From Duganella dendranthematis (lineage in GTDB: Bacteria > Pseudomonadota > Gammaproteobacteria > Burkholderiales > Burkholderiaceae_D), in NCBI RefSeq assembly GCF_012849375.1, contig NZ_CP051684.1, forward strand, positions 6,324,001 through 6,388,000: 64,000 nucleotides of DNA. The letters are read 5' to 3'. The notes under the pieces are model-generated. The model worked only from the letters and a program-made list of their open reading frames with translations, did no database searches and was not told the DNA's origin. A program made the translations under genes and the position numbers. This document shows, in pieces, positions 59,648 through 64,000 of this stretch (position 1 is the first letter of the stretch; each line of letters begins with the position of its first letter).

Positions 59648-62367
59648 CAGAAGTTGAACGTCGCGCGCGCGCGGTAGGTACGGCCGACCGGGCTGGCTTC
59701 GCCACTGGAGTAGCCTTCGCCACGGTAGTTGGCGGCCGGCGGATCGCGGTCGAACAGGTTGTTGACGCCGACCATCAAGCTCCACTGCTTGTAACCGTTG
59801 TACTGCACCGACCAGTTGTAGACCGTGTACTGGTCGATCACGTGGTACGCCGTGCCGCTGTTGCGGTCCTCAAAGCTCTGCTTGTATTGCTGGTTGAGGG
59901 TCGAGGTCCAGTTGCCGTTGGCGCTGATCCATTTCGCCGAGGCGCCATACTTCCAGCGGAAGTTCATGACGTTGGCATCCAGCGGGCCAAATTTATTGAC
60001 GCTGGAAATCCATGCGCCATTGCGGTCGACCTGGGTTTCAAACTCGTGCACGTAGGTGCCATCCAGCTGGACACCAAACTGGCCCCATCGCGTTTTAGGG
60101 AAGTTGTAGGTGGTGGTCAGGTCGATGCCGTCCGTGCGCACGCCGCCCATATTGGTCAGGCGGTCGTCGATGTACAGCAGATTGCCCTTGGGGTCGCGCA
60201 CAAACAGGTTGGCATAGGCGGGATTCTGGAACAGCGTCGGCTGCGTCAGCTGGCCGATCGAGTCACGCAACTGGACGCGGAAGTAGTCCAGCGATACCAG
60301 CAGCGAGCGGGTCGGCGTAAATACCACGCCAAGGTTGAAGGTCTTGGAACGCTCCGGCCCCACCTGCGGATTGGCGCCGGTGTTGATCGGCTGACGCGCA
60401 TTGCAGACGGTGCTCGGGTTGTAGCCCGGCAAAGCCGTGCCGCCGGTGGTAGCGCCCGGCGAGCCGCCCGGACACAGCACCGGATCGTTATACGTGGTGC
60501 TGGTGATGCCGGTCGGGCCATCGGTGGCGCCGAAGTAGCGCTCGGCCAGCGTCGGCGCGCGGAAGCCGGTGCCGGCCGAACCGCGCAGCATGACCCACTC
60601 CGCCGGCTTGTAACGGAAGCTGGCTTTCGGATTGGTGGTGGCGCCGAAGTCGCTGTAGCGGTCGGTGCGCACGGCCAGGTCGACGTCCAGCGCCTTGGTG
60701 ATCGGGAAGTCGAGCTCGGCATAGACCGCCGCCACGTTGCGCGAGGCGCTCTGGTTGGTCGCTGCGGTATTGCCGGTCTGGCCGCCGGACAGCGCCACCG
60801 TGGCCGGAATCGAGTTATACGAGAAGTCGTGATACACGCTGCCGCCGACCGCCAGCGAGACCGCGCCCCCGGGCAGCGTCATCAGCTCGCGGCTGCCGCT
60901 CAGGTCGACGCCGTTCATGCGCGTCAGGCCGGCGTTGGCGGTCTGGCCGTTGGTGGAGATGCTGCTCAGGTAATCCTTGCCATCCTGGTCTTGCAGGCCG
61001 AACGGATTCAGCTGGCCATTGGCGACGCCAGCCAGCAAATCGTAGCTGTTGACGAAGCCGGAACGGAAGCTGGTACGGGTGCTGTACAGCGCGGACCAGA
61101 AGCTGGCCTTGTAATCCCAGGCGCCCAGGTGCCCTTCGTCGTCCACCGTCAGGCGGGTGGTTTCCGTTTTGTAGTCCAGCACGGTCGGGCCGAGGTCGCC
61201 GTACAGCGACCAGGCCAGCGTCAGCTTCTGGTTGGTAATGCCGGGCATGGCCGGGACGATGCCCTTGCCCGGATAATATTTGCTGTTCGGGCCGATGGTC
61301 AGCGCCGGAAAGTTAGCGATTGACGGGTTGATGCCGAAGGTCGGATTTTTCACCGGACGGTTGTAGATCGACGAATACAGCAGCGAGGCCGACAGCTTGT
61401 GATCCTCGCCCAGCATCAGCGTCCCCTTGGTGAACAGCGAGGCTTCCTGGCTTTCCTTGGTCAGCGCCAGGCTGTTGGCGGTGTAGCTGGCCGTGCAGGT
61501 ATTGTTCAGGCCGGGACTGGAATACGGCGCCAGGCAGCCGCTCGCGTAGTAGGGATTGCCGCCGATGGTGATATTGCCGACCTTGGTCGAGCCGTCCGCC
61601 AGCGTGACGTTGGCCGGTATCGCATTGCCGCCCTTGGTCAGCTTGGGCGGCGGGAAGCCGGCGCTGGCCAGGCGCGCGTCCGAGGTGATATTCGGCCGCG
61701 CCGATTGCGGCAGCGCATTCTGGTTATTGATGTCGCCGGTAACGTAGACGTTCCAGCCGTCGGTGCTCAGGTTGCCCTTGCCGGCGATGAAGCTCAAGCC
61801 GGTCGATTCGCCGCCGCCACTCTTGCTCGGCGCACTGCCCTTCAGCGTCAGCGAAGCGCCGGTGTAGGATTTTTTGGTGACGAAGTTGATCACGCCGCCA
61901 ATCGCGTCACTGCCGTAGATGGACGAGGCGCCATCGCGCAGCACCTCGGTGCGGTCGAGCGCGCTGACCGGAATGCTGTTCGGATTGATCGGCACGTCGT
62001 TCAAGCGTTTGCCGTCCAACAGCACCAGCGTGCGCGAGGTGCCGATGCCGCGCATATTGGCGCTGTTGCCGACGCCGGAGGTGGTGTTCGGCACGTAATC
62101 GGAGGCGGTCGACATCGACATCAGGATATCGTCGATGGTCACCATGCCCTGCGCCAGCCAGTCTTCCGCCTTGACCACGGTGACCGGCAAGGCCTGGTCG
62201 GCCACCGCGCGCTTGATGCTGGAACCGGTAATTTCCACTTTTTGCATGGTGTCATCCTGCTGAGCCTGGGCGACAGCGGACATGCTTAACAATGCCAGCG
62301 CGACTGCGGCCGGCAAGCGGCGTGGCAGCATGAGGTGGGTAGTCTTGTGATTCAAGTTTGTCTCCAT
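59647..62367 (-). CDS. TonB-dependent receptor of the lyase operon (probable oligo-uronide importer)
   Basis: A 906-residue receptor. The start at 62367 gives a signal peptide (LPAAVALALLSMSAVAQAQQ); a longer frame upstream is an artefact over the neighbouring gene. The plug has VTIDDILMSMSTASDYVP, NMRGIGTSRTLVLLDGKRLN and IYGSDAIGGVINFVTKKSY, and the barrel ends RARATFNF with a C-terminal Phe. The GAIGGV-type plug and its position between two lyase genes suggest import of oligo-uronides produced by them. It is 16 bp from the upstream lyase gene. Confidence 0.93.
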   Translation of the reverse strand: METNLNHKTTHLMLPRRLPAAVALALLSMSAVAQAQQDDTMQKVEITGSSIKRAVADQALPVTVVKAEDWLAQGMVTIDDILMSMSTASDYVPNTTSGVGNSANMRGIGTSRTLVLLDGKRLNDVPINPNSIPVSALDRTEVLRDGASSIYGSDAIGGVINFVTKKSYTGASLTLKGSAPSKSGGGESTGLSFIAGKGNLSTDGWNVYVTGDINNQNALPQSARPNITSDARLASAGFPPPKLTKGGNAIPANVTLADGSTKVGNITIGGNPYYASGCLAPYSSPGLNNTCTASYTANSLALTKESQEASLFTKGTLMLGEDHKLSASLLYSSIYNRPVKNPTFGINPSIANFPALTIGPNSKYYPGKGIVPAMPGITNQKLTLAWSLYGDLGPTVLDYKTETTRLTVDDEGHLGAWDYKASFWSALYSTRTSFRSGFVNSYDLLAGVANGQLNPFGLQDQDGKDYLSSISTNGQTANAGLTRMNGVDLSGSRELMTLPGGAVSLAVGGSVYHDFSYNSIPATVALSGGQTGNTAATNQSASRNVAAVYAELDFPITKALDVDLAVRTDRYSDFGATTNPKASFRYKPAEWVMLRGSAGTGFRAPTLAERYFGATDGPTGITSTTYNDPVLCPGGSPGATTGGTALPGYNPSTVCNARQPINTGANPQVGPERSKTFNLGVVFTPTRSLLVSLDYFRVQLRDSIGQLTQPTLFQNPAYANLFVRDPKGNLLYIDDRLTNMGGVRTDGIDLTTTYNFPKTRWGQFGVQLDGTYVHEFETQVDRNGAWISSVNKFGPLDANVMNFRWKYGASAKWISANGNWTSTLNQQYKQSFEDRNSGTAYHVIDQYTVYNWSVQYNGYKQWSLMVGVNNLFDRDPPAANYRGEGYSSGEASPVGRTYRARATFNF

Positions 62368-62383
62368 TTTTATAGTTCGGGAA

Positions 62384-63538
62384 TTACCAAAGTACGGGTT
62401 GGCGGATGAAGAAATTGCGAATGACTTCTTCCACCGTCGAATCGGCGGGCAAGCTGGCCCACAAGGCCAGGTAGTCCGGTTTGCCGAGCGCGCGGCCGGC
62501 AAACAACAAGCTGGTCTGGCGCATCGGCCATTCCTTGTCATACATGACGTCCGGCGGCAACGGCCACTTGCCTTTGTCGCGGATGTAGGGCGCCATCCAG
62601 GCGACGGCCTTGGCCATGCTCCTGCCGTCCGGCGTGGCGTAGGTCCACAAGTTATCCTGGGGCGTCGACAGGATCTGGCACAGCGCGGCGAGTGCTTCCA
62701 GGTCGAACAGCGCGTAACCGTAAGGCTTGGTGCGTTTCAGCTCCAGCGGCAGGCTGCCGTCGGCGGCCAGCTGGGTCGGCAACAGCACCGTCTTGAAACG
62801 TTCGCGGGCATACGCCAGCAGTTGCTGGTCGCCGGTCAGATGGGCGAAGGCGGCGACTTGCAGCAGCCAGCACGAACCATGGTTGTTTTTGGCGTCGCGC
62901 TCTTCCTGGCCGTTCTTGCTGGTGGTGAGCCACCGAAGATAGTCGGTGAACCAGCGCTTGATTTGCCCTTGTTCTTCGGCGGACAAGACGTCGCTGGTTT
63001 GCAGCACCTCGATGGCGCGCGCCACTTCGACCAGGTGCACGGTATCGATGATACCGATCCCTCGGCCGGTGGTCTTGCCGGAAATCGCCTGCGCATACTG
63101 CAGATTAGGATTGAGCCGCGTGGCAGGATCGATAAACCAGGCGCGCAAGTGAGCTGCGGCGTGCTGCGCATAGCGACGCTCGCCCGAGATCTTCCACGCC
63201 GCCACCAGGGCAGGCACTTGCACCGAGAACCCTACCAGCGCACGCCGGTGGGCGACGAAGTTGTCGGGATTGGTCAGACCGTCACGCTGGATATACGGGC
63301 CACCCGGATGCGCTGGATCGGGCCACCAATAGTCGCCTTCCGAGTAAAAGTCGTGCAGCCCGCCGCTGCTGCGCGAACTGGAAAAGGCGGTAATCGTCAC
63401 CGGCGCTTGCGCCAAGGCGGCGTCTGCGGCTTGCAGGATGCGCTGTCGGTCCAGCGTGGCGATATCAGGCGGCTGTGCTTGCGCGGCGCAGGCCAGACTT
63501 GCCAGTGCTAACAAAATACCAAGCAATTTGTGAAACAT
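62384..63538 (-). CDS. Exported polysaccharide lyase, second alginate-lyase-family enzyme
   Basis: A 384-residue protein, a paralogue of the lyase at 58.4 kb. The start at 63538 gives a signal peptide (LLGILLALASLACAAQAQ); GCGGAAA lies close upstream. Shared landmarks are YSEGDYWWPDP, ATRLNPNLQYAQAISG, RGIGIIDTVHLVEV and DAKNNHGSCWLLQ with the NNH pair. It differs enough from its paralogue to suggest a different cleavage mode or substrate decoration. It is the first gene of the operon, preceded by an AT-rich regulatory region. Confidence 0.87.
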   Translation of the reverse strand: MFHKLLGILLALASLACAAQAQPPDIATLDRQRILQAADAALAQAPVTITAFSSSRSSGGLHDFYSEGDYWWPDPAHPGGPYIQRDGLTNPDNFVAHRRALVGFSVQVPALVAAWKISGERRYAQHAAAHLRAWFIDPATRLNPNLQYAQAISGKTTGRGIGIIDTVHLVEVARAIEVLQTSDVLSAEEQGQIKRWFTDYLRWLTTSKNGQEERDAKNNHGSCWLLQVAAFAHLTGDQQLLAYARERFKTVLLPTQLAADGSLPLELKRTKPYGYALFDLEALAALCQILSTPQDNLWTYATPDGRSMAKAVAWMAPYIRDKGKWPLPPDVMYDKEWPMRQTSLLFAGRALGKPDYLALWASLPADSTVEEVIRNFFIRQPVLW

Positions 63539-63557
63539 GTTTCCGCCTGCGTGAAAT

Positions 63558-63637
63558 CGTTTAACTCTATTATCAAGAGCTATTTTCGATGTTTTTCTAT
63601 ATTTTAGTAAAACGTTTAACTTAGTATATAGAAAAAC
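63558..63637. promoter_or_regulatory. AT-rich promoter/operator region of the lyase operon
   Basis: A markedly AT-rich stretch upstream of the first lyase gene. It holds a perfect 12-bp inverted repeat GTTTTTCTATAT (63591-63602) / ATATAGAAAAAC (63626-63637) with 23 bp between, and two direct copies of CGTTTAACT (63558-63566 and 63613-63621), the second inside AAACGTTT, an 8-bp palindrome of the kind bound by LacI-type regulators. No regulator gene is certain nearby except the partial TetR-like one. Confidence 0.5.
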
Positions 63638-63671
63638 GGCAGGCGGCGTCAACTCGCTTAATCCGAGGTTG

Positions 63672-64000
63672 CTATCTTTTAAGGAGGGTCTGCACCAGCG
63701 CGTTAGTTCCGGCCGACAACGCTGCCACTGCCGCCGCTTCCTGCATAGCAGGCCGGCCGGCGATCCACGCCTCGATCAACGCCAGCTGCATCTCGGCGAT
63801 CTGGCGGGCGATAACTTCTGGTGGGATCAGCGGCGTCGCCAATGGCACGGCACGCAGCCGGTCGCCAATCAACTGCGCCAGCGCGGAGGCCAGCACCGGC
63901 CGGGTCGGCCACCCCAGCAGCACGCGCGCCACCTGCTGGTTTTCGCGGAAATGCAGCAGCAGATCGCGCAGCGCATCGCCGCCTTGCGGATGGTCCACCA
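63672..64000 (-). CDS. TetR-like transcriptional regulator, C-terminal part (cut by the right edge)
   Basis: About 110 residues read from the right edge to a stop at 63672. The stretch LLLHFRENQQVARVLLGWPT, then IARQIAEMQLALIEAWIAGR, AAAVAALSAGTNALVQTLLK resembles the ligand-binding C-terminal helices of TetR-family regulators. The N-terminal HTH would lie beyond the window. It is encoded on the same strand as the lyase operon, 133 bp upstream of it, and may control it; both points are inference. A different all-helical domain is possible. Confidence 0.5.
   Translation of the reverse strand, partial: VDHPQGGDALRDLLLHFRENQQVARVLLGWPTRPVLASALAQLIGDRLRAVPLATPLIPPEVIARQIAEMQLALIEAWIAGRPAMQEAAAVAALSAGTNALVQTLLKR

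Noticed and set aside
62368..62541. N-terminal extension of the lyase-operon TonB receptor
   Set aside because: It lies within the upstream lyase gene and lacks signal-peptide character; the Met at 62367 gives a proper signal.
1..64000. CRISPR arrays, tRNA or rRNA genes, insertion sequences, phage genes
   Set aside because: Looked for regular short repeats, cloverleaf-like arms, transposase or integrase motifs and phage structural proteins; none was convincing.

Overview
The window is GC-rich (visibly above 60 percent), densely packed, and bacterial. The gene content suggests a betaproteobacterium of the Oxalobacteraceae (Massilia/Duganella type): several large TonB-dependent receptors, a rhombosortase with its target, an LpxO-type lipid A hydroxylase, an RND efflux operon, an AMP nucleosidase and many LuxR-type response regulators. 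This placement is inference from gene content. I see no rRNA, tRNA, CRISPR array, prophage or insertion sequence.

Layout. 1-3.6 kb: a glycan uptake pair, a TonB receptor followed by a sugar:cation symporter cut by the left edge, with a REP-like palindrome doublet between them. 3.7-5.3 kb: amn. 5.4-11.4 kb: a tightly overlapping operon with a Pls-like membrane nonribosomal peptide synthetase, its phosphopantetheinyl transferase, a CE4 deacetylase and a YdeI-family protein. 11.4-17.7 kb: HD hydrolase, CPBP protease, tautomerase, GlxA-type regulator, a frameshifted small gene, a GNAT-NADAR fusion and a class A beta-lactamase. 17.8-25.6 kb: flavin monooxygenase, DUF885 hydrolase, a frameshifted D-amino acid dehydrogenase, a Gly-rich membrane TPR protein, and a LysR/MBL divergent pair.

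25.7-34.2 kb is a signalling region: a propeller histidine kinase and three LuxR-type regulators around an XapX/amidohydrolase/DoxX/DUF1275 operon. 34.2-36.9 kb: a small His/Cys protein followed by a TonB receptor. 36.9-39 kb: a CPBP-like protein, a GlyGly-CTERM rhombotarget lipoprotein and a rhombosortase, overlapping one another. 39-42 kb: serine hydrolase, MaoC hotdog protein, NnrU. 42-49.3 kb (minus strand): an RND tripartite efflux operon that continues into a diguanylate cyclase and a small exported protein.

49.4-58.1 kb: EF-hand protein, DUF3311/MctP-type symporter, PafA-like phosphatase, MFS exporter with a palindromic operator, lone receiver, lpxO, and an HxlR/SDR divergent pair. 58.1-64 kb: a decayed reading frame, then a polysaccharide-lyase/TonB receptor/polysaccharide-lyase operon behind an AT-rich promoter with repeats, and a TetR-like regulator cut by the right edge.

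The most interesting loci are the overlapping rhombotarget/rhombosortase cassette with its degenerate CPBP neighbour, the Pls-like polymer synthetase operon, the GNAT-NADAR fusion coupled to a beta-lactamase, and the RND operon with a co-directional c-di-GMP cyclase. Three apparent frameshifts or disruptions (14.9, 22.4 and 58.2 kb) could be real decay or assembly errors.
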